Position numbers and translations under genes: made by a program. Under the pieces are notes generated by a model, which saw nothing but the letters and a program-made list of their open reading frames with translations, was not told the origin of the DNA and searched no databases. A stretch of DNA of 64,000 nt from Platycnemis pennipes (taxonomy: Eukaryota > Arthropoda > Insecta > Odonata > Platycnemididae): positions 17,811,805 through 17,875,804 of the forward strand of contig OW121856.1 of NCBI GenBank assembly GCA_933228895.1, written 5' to 3'. Positions 23,847 through 35,040 of the stretch are shown one piece after another (the stretch's first letter is position 1; every line of letters begins with the position of its first letter).

Positions 23847-24427
23847 ACACCTACATTTATAATACCCTGAAAGCTACCTAAAAGGTGTGTAGCAGGGGGT
23901 AAATCCTCACAAAACATACATTTCATATCATGCATGAAAAGGATTAATTATTATATTCTAGTCTATACTTAGTAATTGAAAAAACGATAAAAAATAGCGA
24001 AGCAAGCGTGCTAAAACATGCTTTAGTTGGGTTAGCTGAAAGTCCTCATACCAACATGCAACCGCCAATGCTATTAATTGACAGTCTTGTCTATTGGATC
24101 TATACTATTGGATATACGTACAGCTGTTAATATCCCTCATTGTACGAAAAAATAAGTAAATTTTGAATAAGTCAGTTAGGCAATCAATTTCTCTAATTTT
24201 GCGTAATTATGGTCCACTATACATATTGAGTTGGAGTTCACAAAATATTGTTAGTGTCATCAGTGAAAATATTGTCTCAGAAATTATTCAAGAGATTAAG
24301 TCTAAGTTTCAACCTACGCTCTGATAATGATTCCGATTTTTGTTTATCTAAAACACTGGTTACCAGTTTCCCAGTTAATATAGTTATCATGCCGGCCCTT
24401 TACAAATATTGCCGATGAACGTAAACG
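23847..24427 (-). mobile_element. CR1/L2-like LINE 3' part
   Basis: The tail at 23847 (CACCTACATTTATAATAC) is followed by AAAAGGTGTGTAGCAGGGGG and CATTTCATATCATGCATG. RT C-terminal coding up to FVKGRHDNYIN near 24427 is full of stops. Confidence 0.8.
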
Positions 24428-24817
24428 GGAGATAGAAGATGCAGAGTTTATGAGAGGCGTAATATGGAGCATCAATAGTACTGAATTATTAGAATGACAT
24501 TGTTGTACGGAGGGGGTAGAGAAGGCACGAGAACCCCAAGAACCGATAGTTATTCACCTTTCTATGGCATCTAAAAAGACCGCATATCCGTTCGAGAACC
24601 ACCCTCAAAGTGCGTCACAACCAAAACAGTGGAAGGAGGTTCGGCGAACTGTGAAACTGGCTGGAATGGAGGCACTGACGTGGTACAGAATACGTAACGT
24701 CACGCAGATACGATTCTGCACGCAAAACACGAAAGACTCCAAGAAGGAAAAGAGTCACTTGCACACACCATTCAGTAGCAGAACTGACTACTAACTTCGA
24801 AGTCGAGTACCGTAAAT

Positions 24818-25849
24818 CAGGGTTACTTGGACCCTGAGGGGTTACTTGAACCCAAATTGATAAAGTGATTGAAGTCTTTCCTGGTGCCGCTTTATTGTAA
24901 TATTCGACGTAGTTCATAGGTCACCCACTAGGTGCAAGAACTGTGCAGTCCCTAGTACACCTATAGTAGTTCCACGAGTTGTCACTGGGGTATAATGGAG
25001 GTCATTGTAATATTCAGGGAGTAATATTATAACACGTGTTCCATTTTTCCCGCTCCACAACTTCTGTCTCCAATGTGCGGACAATCGATTATTTCAATGA
25101 AGTAAGTGCACAGTTTAGTTCCTTAAACATTGTTTTATGTACCAAACAAATTTAAAGCTCGCGGAATATCTTGCATTCGTACTGTTTTATGTACTTTCAA
25201 TGCAAATGCTTACCTGTAAGTAAGATTAAAAATGTTATTCATCAAAGTATAGGCTGGCCTACTGATAACTGAATACAAGGGTTACTTGGACCCACAACCT
25301 GTTTGGGTCCAAGTAATCCCTAGATACATACCTTATCATAATAAACCAAAATAAAATACCTGTTACAGATAGTAAAAAGTTATTTTAAATTTTTACCCAT
25401 TACAAAGTATGTATGCAAACTATTTACATTTTTTATTAACAGGTTTAAGACTCACTATGCCGTCTAAATACAAAAGATTGCCAGGGAGTCGAAAGTACAA
25501 GGATTTTGCCGATGACAATCTTGAACTATGCCTAAACGCCATTAGATCAGGTGCAATCTCCAAAAGGCAAGAAGAAGATTTTTTTAAACCAGCAGGTCAA
25601 TCATAAAACATAGGCTAAAATATGTTGAGGTCGGTTGAGGTTCTGTAATGTTAACGAAGCTCTTCTTTTTTTCTAATTCTTTGTGTTATTAAATTATTTT
25701 ACGAAAAAAATAGTTCTTTAAATGAATATTTAAGTATTATTTAAATATCCCACATCTTACTTGAGCCCAAGTGAAGTTTATAATTCATTTTCATAGGGAA
25801 ATAAAACATGGGTTCAAGTAACCCAACCGCAGGGCTACTTGAACCCAAT
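24818..25849 (+). mobile_element. pogo-type DNA transposon remnant with paired 15-bp motifs
   Basis: Seven copies of GGGTTACTTGRACCC or its reverse lie at 24820, 24839, 25279, 25305 (reversed), 25756 (partial), 25810 (reversed) and 25832. Six of the seven form three close pairs, each at 19-26 bp spacing. The enclosed exon (25443-25606) encodes a pogo/Tigger-type N-terminus. The motifs are probably terminal or subterminal transposase sites. Exact ends and target duplication could not be fixed. Confidence 0.5.
25443..25606 (+). pseudogene. pogo/Tigger transposase N-terminal exon (HTH_psq)
   Basis: From ATG 25457 a 49-residue frame begins MPSKYKRLPGSRKYKDF and continues DDNLELCLNAIRSGAISKRQ. 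This is the typical start of pogo/Tigger transposases and of CENP-B/psq-type DNA-binding domains (MPxKYKRxPGxRxYxxYTxExLxxCLxxI). A pyrimidine-rich stretch ending AACAG at 25442 resembles a splice acceptor, so the ATG may sit in a second exon. The frame stops after DFFKPAGQS, where intact relatives continue with PRSTI, so it is truncated or broken. CAG|GTCAAT at 25595 is a weak donor. No DDE catalytic domain follows. A domesticated gene is possible but unsupported. Confidence 0.55.
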
Positions 25850-26536
25850 TTCATTTAATTAAAAAAAACATGAATTACAAAAATATGGTAATAACTGTCA
25901 TAAATAGGAAATATGCACAGTATATAAATAATATGTAAATATGAATATTGCAGTTCATGAGATATGTGGTTATCAGTACCAGTATTTTTTTCATGTCGTT
26001 TTAAAACAAAATATATAAAAAATAGGTAAAAAGGCACCACGGGTGCTATAAACCACCCGTGATGAAGGGTTGGGTCTCCTTCAACGCCGAGGCTCGGACT
26101 CCGAGTTCGGGTGCCTCCCAGGTACGGCACGAAACGAAAAGTGCTTTTTCGGGTCACATCCCTGCCTAAAATACGTACTCCAGAGGTTATAAACTTTCGA
26201 TGAAGACAGTAAAAAATAATGGGAACTCGATTGCAAGTTAATGTGGGGAGAGGGGAATTGTCACATTGAAACCATAATATGAGTGACCACATTCATGTAA
26301 GAATTTAAACCAACTAAACTTCTTTGAATATAACATGCTACTAGAACCAAAATAGGGTGTTTAATCGCCCCAAACGTTACTGTCATGTCGCCCTATCAAG
26401 TTTTTATCAACTTAATTAATGAGTGTTAATTGTAATTCTTATACTAGCACGTATATACTACTATACATTATACTATACCATGCATGAGCACCTAAGGCTT
26501 TACTGGCCCGCGCGTTATCTACCTTAAGGACTTGAA
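25850..26536. other. Unassigned stretch with GC-rich insert
   Basis: 26030-26165 is a GC-rich block (GGGTGCTATAAACCACCCGT, with GGTGC/GCACC symmetry) in AT-rich DNA. It may be a fragment of an unknown repeat. No gene was recognised. Confidence 0.35.
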
Positions 26537-26732
26537 GCTAAACCTACTGACAGCATGTTTTTGCATGTTTGCTATGCTATTTTTATATATTCTTAAATAG
26601 TGTAGTTTAGAACAGTATATAAATACTAATCCTTTTTTATGCATGATATGTTGCGCATGTTTGGTGAAAATTCACCCCCTGCCACACACCTTTATGGTGA
26701 CTTGCAGGGTATTATGTACATGTACATGTACC
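26537..26732 (+). mobile_element. CR1/L2-like LINE 3' UTR
   Basis: It runs CTAAACCTACTGACAGCATG, TTTTTGCATGTTTGCTATGC, TTTTTTATGCATGATATG, CACCCCCTGCCACACACC, CTTGCAGGGTATTATG, and the tail has become TACATG repeats. Confidence 0.9.
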
Positions 26733-27670
26733 TGACAGCCGTAGGTGGATTGCTTCAACAGATAAAATTATTGAGTTCCTCTAATATAACAAACACCGGT
26801 ACATTCCATAAAGTCCACCGAAGCAAAATGCACACTCGCTTCTCGCTTGGGGACATCAGGAAATAAAAATGAAAGCATTTGACAAAAATTTCGGACACAC
26901 GTTCTCATGATTGCCATGTGTTTTAATGACGAACGAATCGATACTTTTCAGTGCATCCAAACTGATAAAAATTAAAGAAAGACTAGCCACTACAGCCACA
27001 TCGAAACCTACGATATCGCGATAGATTTTTCTGTCCATCAATGGATATATTATTATTAATCAGAAATGCTTGACATCAATTTGCTTCTGGATAAATCCAA
27101 CTCGACACGACCATCATTCATCCGCCATACAAAACGAGCCTTTTGCAAGGGAACTACCACCTTACGCCTGTCATAATAACTCCCAGCGTGGAGCTCGTCG
27201 CTGCATCATCGTTGCATTCCCTGCTAAACGGATCCTAAACCCTCGAGGCGTACTCCGTGATAAGATCAGTAAACCCGTCTCCATTAAAAAGCCGTTAACC
27301 TGATTCACGCAAAAAAGGTTTCCCTAAACTGGTCAGGGAGGGTTGCTGCAACAAATCAATGACACCCGTCAGCGCCCTCGAGCAAGTGGGAGTGCGGCCG
27401 CCGGCTTATCAGACCGACGTGCACACGGATGAGGACACATTGTCCCGGGGAGGAGGGGTTGAATACCACTGGAGGCGGCCTTGAAGTGAGAAATTTTCCT
27501 TTATTCAGAAGATTACAGCGAGAATGAAGGGGAAAATTATGCTTAAAAGTTCTTATCGCATTTAAAGGCAGCGATGAATTTTTATTTTTCGAGGGAAACG
27601 AAGTATGAATATAATTTGCGCGCTTCGCCTGAGCTATCTATGAAAGAGCGAGAATGTCATGTTAGTTTTA
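26733..27670. other. Unassigned stretch
   Basis: 27330-27480 is GC-rich (GCGGCCGCCGGC). No gene or known element was recognised. Confidence 0.4.
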
Positions 27671-27671
27671 C

Positions 27672-28010
27672 GAGGGGGGGATCGGATTTATATGGTGGCC
27701 AGAATACTGGCCTCCCATCAATAGGGCTAGGATTCGAATCCCAGCACTGGCGGATTTTTATTGGTATACCGGTCCCTACTTGAGTGCCTAATGGAGGATA
27801 TTTCAGGTTCAGTCGTCCGTCGGATGGGACGTTGAGCTGAGGTCCCCTTGGCATATTTCGTTTAGAGTAGGCTGATTACCAAGTCGGGTTTCTTTCCACC
27901 CTTCCTTCGTTCCTTGAACACTTCCACCTTCGCCCAGTTACCCACCTATTCTCTCTGGTGCAAATGACATCAGTTGTCGGTCTACCCCCAAATAACAACA
28001 ACATACTTAT
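27672..28010 (+). mobile_element. tRNA-derived SINE, near full length
   Basis: The head has a B box GGATTCGAATCCC (27730-27742). The body carries CGTCCGTCGGATGGGACGTT, AGGTCCCCTTGGC and TAGAGTAGGCTGATT, and the tail is AAATAACAACAACATAC. The same body motif (GGATGGGACGTT) appears at 32.5 kb inverted and at 54.4 kb, so one SINE family is present three times. Confidence 0.75.
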
Positions 28011-28204
28011 GAAAGGGACGTTACATTACATTACTTTGCATAAATTAACAACCTAATGTCATGTCTACTATTTTCCTTGGGGTGGTAACATTGTGCCTCT
28101 AGAACTATTGTTGCATTTAAGTGGCATGTACACATACGGATTAGTACTTTCAGGTTGCTTGCATGGAAGTAAGAGTAAACGTATTGTCTCTGACTGATAA
28201 TACA

Positions 28205-28276
28205 TGCCTATTGATGGTTCACCCCATGCCACACACCATAGCGGTGGCTTGCAAGCTTAGGGTATTATGCAAATGA
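28205..28276 (+). mobile_element. CR1/L2-like LINE 3'-tip fragment
   Basis: GGTTCACCCCATGCCACACA and CGGTGGCTTGCA, then GGGTATTATGCAAATGATG. Only the terminal 70 bp remain. Confidence 0.8.
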
Positions 28277-29370
28277 TGTCATTTACCTACCTCCAGAAGG
28301 CTAGATATAGGCATAATAGGAAAAAATATTAATAGTGATATTGACAGTCAGAGACGAAATTAGTACCTCTCGCAATAATTAATCATTGGCAACGAGAGGG
28401 TGTGATTGATGTAGAAGAAATGGAAAACACGTCAAAATTTAGAATGATTTTTCCACTCTTGAGGAAGAAGGGCTACTGCAGGACAAGCAGCACCAGGGGA
28501 ATTAAAGCGAAACATATAGGAAAAAAATATCAAAACATAGGTCCGCTCGCATGCAAGGAATACAAATGAAGGTAGGACCCTATTTCACATAGTGTAAAAA
28601 TGAAATGTAGCTATAGTAAAAATTTTGGCTAATTCAGGATATAATATTGAATCGTTGAATTTCTGGTAGAAAACAGGACTGTAAAAAGATTTATAAAATA
28701 AAAATATTGCTTTGACTAAGCTTTTCGATTTAATAATGAAACTAGACACTATTTGTCCGTATTTGTGGTGACCAATTCTGGAGATAACAGAAAAATTCTC
28801 CCTCATTCACTTAGGTCTGCTTTGTTTTTTAATAATCTTATTCCCTACATTTAATCTTCTCCTTTACTCCAGTATTTATTGTGTCTCCAAAAGCCTACTT
28901 TCAAGGAGTAGTACATTTATTTGGAAGTATAGAGGCGTACTTTCTACCGACTTCACGGCGTACACATCCAAATGTGAGGCTTCCTGTGCTGCTTCCACAG
29001 GAAGACACTCTGTCCAATGAGAACGGCTAGGAGGAGTGGATGCCAGCCACGGTATTGCTGGGAGATGGCTTCTCTTCTCCAGGGTTTCGCGAGCGAGGGT
29101 ATAGCGAGCAAGAAACGGAGGCATTCACAGCGCAGGTATATTAAAATGTACAATTTGAAGCGTCTCTCCAACATTCCCGAGCACTTTTGACAGGACGAAC
29201 GCACAACATCAAGTTTGATGAGGCCAAATGGGGCTGTTTACCATATTGTTTTATTGCCGAATCTTATAGGGTTTGTAAAATGAAAAGGCCCGTATATTTC
29301 CTTGTTTTGATCCGTCAATTATTTCTCGAGTTATAAGCGGCGAAAAACTGATGTTTTTAACCCTTTCGGA
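28277..29370. other. Unassigned stretch
   Basis: AT-rich with short overlapping frames on the minus strand near 28.9-29.2 kb that match nothing known. No element ends were seen. Confidence 0.45.
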
Positions 29371-29379
29371 AAAGTAGGC

Positions 29380-30010
29380 GTGGTCCTTCTTGGACTTCGT
29401 CCAATCACAACTGAGCCCGAGAAGCTACTTTGCCTTACCTCGCAATGGGGGGACACAGCTGACTCTGCCAATCGGAGCAGTTGGGACAACATCTGTGCGA
29501 GCAGAACTTCCGAGAACCCCTCTGCACTCCCTTCCCCTAAAAGCAGTCAAAGACGGGAGTAAAATGACGTCAATGATATCAAAGCAGCTTTTTCGGTGGC
29601 CGTCACCTTTTGCTTGTTAAAATTTTTGATTTATGAGTGAATGGTTGTGGTTAGAAGATTAATTTTTTCACAAAAATTCTTTTTCCGTTTCCATCAAACG
29701 ATTTCGTGTACAAAATTGCGACTTCGGTTCCGAGTAAACGCCCCTATTAATCGCAAAATAAAGTCGCTATTTCCTACGTGTCATCAGAAAGCAATTGAAA
29801 TCGTCACAAAACCCAGAAATTCCAACCGGAACAACAGCTGCACACTTTCCAGCGCATGGAAAGCTAAGAGCTCGGAAAGATAAGAGAATTGGACCAATCA
29901 GAGAGCACCTGACTCCAAAGGATGGATAAATAGGTAACTACGAAAGAAATGAAGCATCATCACTTCACCGACCTAAAGATGTCTGCTGCAACGGAGACGA
30001 AACTGTTGTT
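29380..30010 (+). mobile_element. Penelope-like terminal (promoter) segment
   Basis: Shared features with 56.39-56.59 kb: CCAAT boxes (29401-29405, 29468-29472, 29894-29898), GATAAATAGG (29925-29934) and a degenerate hammerhead core at 29970. A full CRE (TGACGTCA) is at 29567. The upstream limit is a guess. No coding was recognised. Confidence 0.4.
29970..30009 (+). ncRNA. Hammerhead-like motif, degenerate
   Basis: Layout GAC, CTAAAGA, one nt, GTCTGC, 6-nt loop, GGAGAC, GAAACTGTT. Stem II is 6 bp with one G-G mismatch. It keeps pairing by different bases than the 1.1 kb and 56.5 kb copies. CTAAAGA instead of CTGAAGA and TGTT instead of TGTC suggest it cannot cleave normally. Confidence 0.4.
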
Positions 30011-30112
30011 TGTACAAAAGGACAAACGCGGGCAGTACACCTAGAAGACAAGAATCTTCCCCTCTGATCACCATCTGCATCTGAAGATGGGTGCTGATGC
30101 AAAGAGCCACCA

Positions 30113-30815
30113 CAGTGGGGAGCATTCACTATTTTTTATAACTCTTTCAATGAGAAATTTAGTAGCTAAAATGTACTTACTAGGCGATAATTTTGCTGAA
30201 GAATTAAATTGTCTTACAAAAATATTGCTCCTTAAAAATTGTACGATTTTGGCTGATTAGAAACATGAAAGTCATCGCATGACGCTACGGCACGTAATTA
30301 TAATAACCTACTGTATTTCAATTTTTTATTTAAGTAGTATTGATCGTAGTATGAATCTTTCTATGTTTATAATACCTGTATAGTGCCCGGTTTGCTTTCA
30401 CTCCGAAAATCTCTTCTACTACAAAGCAATTGCTGTTTTTTTTAAGAAGAATGCCACCATAAGGGAATCAACCAAAAGGCATATTGTCGGATTGTGCTTT
30501 TTTAAATCGCTTTTCAGTCTTTGTTACGATCACGGGATGGCTAAAATCCGCAACACAAAATATTCACTTCGTTTTCTTCTAAAATATATGCCTTTTTCCC
30601 AGGCAATATGGAACTTTTACCGTGCAGTAATGTCAGAAGACATTTCAGGTCACGTGTTTTTGTCAATGTTTGGGAAAATTTAAATAGCTTTTAATAAACT
30701 TTGGCATTAGCATAGTCATTTAAGTTTTACATTTCAATTTGTGAGAAAATTTCATTATAAGTACATCACCAACACTCGAGAAACAAATTCCATGCATATT
30801 CCCTATTAGAAGGAA
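30113..30815 (+). repeat. Dispersed repeat 'X', copy B (uninterrupted)
   Basis: It is collinear with copy A at 3345-4850 minus the mariner. The sequence ACAAAATATTCACTT at about 30558-30572 is the empty site corresponding to the mariner insertion. No coding is visible. Confidence 0.7.
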
Positions 30816-32370
30816 CAGCTGCATGAGTAAACGAAACGGCAAAAACTCGGCATTCATCCCTCACACATAACTTTTTAAGCTCAGGAGTAGCAAAGAGTAA
30901 GTTAGTCCGTTAAAACTTAAAATAAGTAAGAGATATCCGTAGTTAGCTGGAGAAGTTAAATTATACTTTTTTCACGTCCAAATGGAAATCAATATATGAT
31001 TCATGATATAAAATTATTAATTATGATAATTATATAATCTTTACACCTTGTTTGGGTGTTTTCCAGGGACCTTTAATGGCAGGAATATTGATGCACTAGT
31101 GCTTTAACTTTTCCTTGCATATTAAGACAAAAAAAAACAAATAATCTTAACATTCTTTGTTTATTCAATGAAACCGTTATAAGCGAACTTATCAGTGAAA
31201 GAGGAAATGAAGTCAATGAAACCAAAAATAAAAAAGTTATGAGTCAAAATAATGATAATTCTGTGCAAATTAAGGTAATGTAAGACTAATGCAGTGTACA
31301 CCATCGGCATGTATCCTTGGGGTGGTATCCAAGGAAGGCATGAAATAAATATAAACGTCAAACGTTTCACTTTCAACTGTTTCCCATACCGAAGCACACG
31401 TGTCAGGCACCCAGTACGAGGGGTGGCAATCCATGGTCGATCCATCTAGGGGCGTGTACGGTGAAAGAAGGTGACAAGTGTTGTTTGGCGGGTACGAGAG
31501 GGAGGCGTGTTAAGGGGAGGAACGGTGGTCACCCGAGGCGGAAGTGAAGAGTGCCTGTAGAGGGGTGGCGTCTGCACGTGAGGGAAGCGGTAGGAACCGG
31601 ATGTTGTCGTAATGGGCGGACGCTGTGCAGAATAATGGCAAAGCATCGATGCGTCAGCAAGGGCAACAGCTTCAATTTGGCCAAGGGAGCTGAGATAACC
31701 AACAGGACAAACTAGAGATGGGTTGAATAGCAGGTTTCTCGAGTTCGAATATCGAATCATGACTCGAATATCTCTAATTTCGAATACCTCGAATAATAGA
31801 TTTGCAATTGACATGCTCAATGCTATTCTGGCAGTTAATTTGCTTCCTATTGAAGTAAAAAGCTGAAAGTTATTTAAATATAAAAAAATTAATGAATGTT
31901 ACAAAATGTCAAATATACAGTGTCCCATTGATCGTGTGCCATTTTTGACCTGTGATTTTAGACACTTTCTTTCGTGCCACATGGATGAAATTTGGTACCT
32001 GGGTAGAAAAAGGTTGCAAGTTTTGTTGAGTCTAAGCAAACTTTTATAAATGTGACCTTTTGACCTCGGAAATAAGGTCCAACCAAAAATCCAAAATTTG
32101 CCTTATGGGCTTTCAATTTTAAATTATTCGAAATATAAATAAGATTTTGCAAAATAATTCCGGTTCAGCCTTTGGATCAGCGCTCGTATGTTGTTAGTTT
32201 GTTAGTTATTTTATATTATTATATTATTAAATATTCATTAGATGAATATTAGCCCTTAAACAATCAAAATTATTTTTTAATTTGGTACTATGATTTCTGT
32301 AGTATTATTATTATTATTATTTATTGGCATTACTGTAGTAATATTTTCTTTTTTAGTACTATTATTTGAG
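30816..32370. other. Unassigned stretch, partly GC-rich
   Basis: 31430-31640 is GC-rich with a 124-codon minus-strand frame of unknown meaning. 31738-31800 holds degenerate TCGAATA repeats. An ATT microsatellite lies at 32301-32323. No gene was recognised. Confidence 0.4.
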
Positions 32371-32384
32371 AGAGGTGACCGATA

Positions 32385-32655
32385 TACGAAGTCATTGCGC
32401 CAGAGAGGACAGGTGGGTGAAGGTAGGAGCAATCAGGGAACGGAGGAAGAGTGGAGAGAAACCCGGCGTCGGCATTTGCTATTAAGTAGAGGCACCAAGA
32501 GAACAACGGCTTAACGTCCCATCCGACGGACGAAGTACTGAACTCGAAGTACTCTCCACAAGGCACTCCAGTAGAGACCAATATACCATTGAAAAATCGA
32601 GCCCGGAACATCCGGATGGGAGGCAAGCACCCTAGTCACCACACCAACCCGATAC
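32385..32655 (-). mobile_element. tRNA-derived SINE, inverted copy
   Basis: On the minus strand it shows the head region CGGATGTTCCGGGCTCGA, the body CGTCCGTCGGATGGGACGTT (32509-32528) and AGAGAACAACGG. It belongs to the family at 27672-28010. The B box is mutated. Confidence 0.65.
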
Positions 32656-33110
32656 CGCTCGTATGCACGAACGAATGAAAAGTGGTAATCCTTCGAAGAA
32701 AGGACGGTTGGCCATCCTCATAAGATGAGACAGATAATGTGTAAAGAAAAGCCCCCACGAATAGGTTTCCGGGGAAAAACATCAGCAATTGGCTTGGTCA
32801 GAAGCAGAAGGAAGTGATGCTTCCCAGAAAGTGATTGGGCCAATTGAACGATGTCCAGAGACACTCGGGTGAGAGTCCGGGAGGAAAAAGGAGTTTCCGC
32901 CTCCGACACAATTGGTTCAAGCAGAGAGGCACACGACTTCTTGGACGGACAGTAAAGCGGTGATTACAAATCATTAGTGGTTTAAGTGCGCATAATGAGA
33001 AAGAAAGATAATTAAAGGCACAAAATGAAAAGCGACCATTTTTCCTAAGTCTCAAGTGTGGATGCTGGATGGAAACATATGCATGAATGTATGTATGGCA
33101 ACATGTAGGT

Positions 33111-33273
33111 GCATGAATTAATCCCATAAATACTATAGATACTAACAACCTAGATGCATCAGACCCTATAGTTGCTAGTTTGCATGTCAGTAGTGCATGC
33201 TTGATGATCTTCACCCCCTGCCACACACCCTCGCGGTGGCTTGCAGGGTATCGTGTAGATGTAGATGTAGATG
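33111..33273 (+). mobile_element. CR1/L2-like LINE 3' end, second subfamily
   Basis: ACTATAGATACTAACAACCT and AGACCCTATAGTTGCTAGTT match the 6285-6877 copy. It ends CACACCCTCGCGGTGGCTTG, then GTGTAGATGTAGATGTAGATG, the cleanest hexamer tail in the window. Confidence 0.9.
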
Positions 33274-33417
33274 AGCATCGGATATTTGTGACTGGGAGAG
33301 GATAATGGCAGCAAAGATCATTACCGTAAAATATATGTCTGTAATTGCGAAGTTTTTAAGAGAATGGATAAAAAAGTGAAGAGAAACGTGGCGTCGACAT
33401 GATCCTACTCTTAGTAT

Positions 33418-33520
33418 ACCTACGTCTACGTAATATCCTGGGCGCCACCGCTAGGGTGTGTGGCAGGGGGTGAATTCACACCTAACACGCACTACTTACA
33501 AGCAACTAAGAGGTACAGTG
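33418..33520 (-). mobile_element. CR1/L2-like LINE 3'-tip fragment
   Basis: ACGTCTACGTAATATCCTGG, then CGCCACCGCTAGGGTGTGTG and GCAGGGGGTGAATTCACACC. It is truncated near ACAAGCAACTA, which relates it to the second subfamily. Confidence 0.8.
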
Positions 33521-33546
33521 CTACTATAAGGTAGTACTACTAGGCT

Positions 33547-33586
33547 ACTAGTATAAGGTTACTAGTATAAGGTTACTAGTATAAGT
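33547..33586 (+). repeat. 14-bp tandem repeat, about three units
   Basis: ACTAGTATAAGGTT is repeated with the last unit incomplete, just upstream of a LINE fragment. Confidence 0.85.
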
Positions 33587-33589
33587 TGC

Positions 33590-34089
33590 TTGCAGAAAAA
33601 TTCCGTAAAGCAAAAAAAGAAAAACAAAATATTGTTACTTCTTCAGCGTCGCCATAATGTCACATCTTGTGCTATTTTTCTGTGTAGTTTCTATCCCTAT
33701 TTAGTCATATTTCAGAGTGAGAACTGTTTTCAGTATCATCCCTTCAAAAAAGGATACCACTAGCAAAGCATAACATGCTGCCGTGGTTTCTTCCACGTCA
33801 TCATCGGGGTAATGAACGATAAAGGACCCGGGCCAGCCAAAGTCCTTCACAGGAGTTGTTTTCTAAATTTTCTGTAGGTGGCCAGGCGTTTTCATGCGTG
33901 CCAACAATTCTGCGACTGAACAAGTGGCAGCTTATTTTATATTTTACTCGAATACTAAAACAGTTATTGGCAATTCAAACTGGCGTAATTCAGTTTTCAA
34001 TAACTTAGAGGACAAATATTGTTCATAGAACGTTTTTGAGAGACCAAGTGATTCTCCAAACAATTCGAGATGCTTTGCATTGTTTACGG
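33590..34089. other. Unassigned stretch
   Basis: Nothing recognised. No useful reading frame. Confidence 0.4.
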
Positions 34090-34635
34090 TTTTTTTTCAT
34101 GACAGTGAGGCATGGACAATGACAACAGCAAAGAAGAAAAGGGTATAAGCATCAGGATGAAATCAGGTGGTGCTGAAGAAGAGTGACGAAGATTGAATAG
34201 ATCGACCGAGTGAGTAACCAGGAAGTCTTAAGAAGAGTGGGAGAAAAGAGAAGTCTCATGAAAACCCTAAGAAGTTGATGGGACAAGTTAACCTACATCT
34301 ACATCTACACGATACCCTGCAAGCCACCGTGAGGGTGTGTGGCAGGGGGTGAAGATCACCAAGCATGCATTACTAACATGCAAACAAGCAACTATAGTGT
34401 CTTAATCGGCCATATCTTAAGGCACGATGGCCTGATGAAGACTATCGTCGAGGAAAAAGTGAATGGGAAGAACGGAAAACGCAGGTCTTGTATGAGATAA
34501 GGGTATTGAACAAGTTGTGAAGGATGTAAAAGAGAAGAATTACGTTAATATGAAGAGGTTGACCTATAGAAGAATCGAGTGAGGGGCTGCGACAGACCAA
34601 TCCTAGGATTGCTGACCCGATGATGATGATTGCAT
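34090..34635 (+). mobile_element. RTE-like LINE 3' part with nested LINE
   Basis: It runs ACAGTGAGGCATGGACAATG, AAGAAGAAAAGGGTATAAGC, ATCGACCGAGTGAGTAACCA and AGAGAAGTCTCATGAAAACC. After an inserted CR1/L2-like tip it resumes at TTAATCGGCCATATCTTAAG (GHILRHDG) and ends with CCAATCCTAGGATTGCTGAC and GATGATGATGAT. Stops are present. Confidence 0.85.
34293..34400 (-). mobile_element. CR1/L2-like tip nested in RTE-like LINE
   Basis: The tail ACATCTACATCTACACGAT is at the left, then CCCTGCAAGCCACCGTGAGG and GTGTGTGGCAGGGGGTGAAG, ending near GCAACTATAGTG. TTAA occurs on both sides (GTTAA before, CTTAATCGG after), whereas the RTE-like copy at 22.5 kb has it once, so it is the likely target duplication. 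Confidence 0.85.
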
Positions 34636-35040
34636 TGTCCCACCTGGTGATAGTGACACCTTTATGATATCATTTCCTGGCTTATCTGATGAGGTTCCCG
34701 CTTCCTCGCAGCCAACGGAGCATATCAGGCGCGGACGCTGTCCCCTCACCCCTCAATTGAAATACCTACGCGAGCATTGGACGTGCCCTTTGGGGAGATG
34801 GACGGGTGCAGCAGGTCGGCCGTGGAGGACTGTTGCTTGTCAGGCCCTGACACTGTCAGGGCCGGTCGCATTGCACCATGAGCCTCAGGCATTCTCCTTC
34901 CTACGTGCCTCTCCCATGATTCTCCACGGCACGTACAGGGGCCCAAAGGTCAGCGCGACAGGCGACGGCGACCCGAAATATTTCGGGCAGACAGCAGCCA
35001 ACACACCGAGATACGCTAGAGATCAGCGGGGATAGTTCGA
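34636..35040 (+). other. GC-rich block with 123-codon open frame, unassigned
   Basis: 34664-35035 is open from an ATG and the block is GC-rich. The product has no motif I recognise and no signal or membrane segment. A 21-bp near-perfect palindrome (GGCCCTGACACTGTCAGGGCC) lies at 34843-34863. The block sits between an RTE-like tail and a foldback complex, so it may be part of an unknown element. Confidence 0.3.

Noticed and set aside
25855..26292. 145-residue minus-strand frame
   Set aside because: It opens without support across an AT-rich/GC-rich boundary, and its composition is Tyr/Phe/Ile-rich noise.
34664..35035. 123-codon frame as a host gene
   Set aside because: No recognisable domain. 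It sits between mobile-element remnants in GC-rich DNA where long frames arise by chance.
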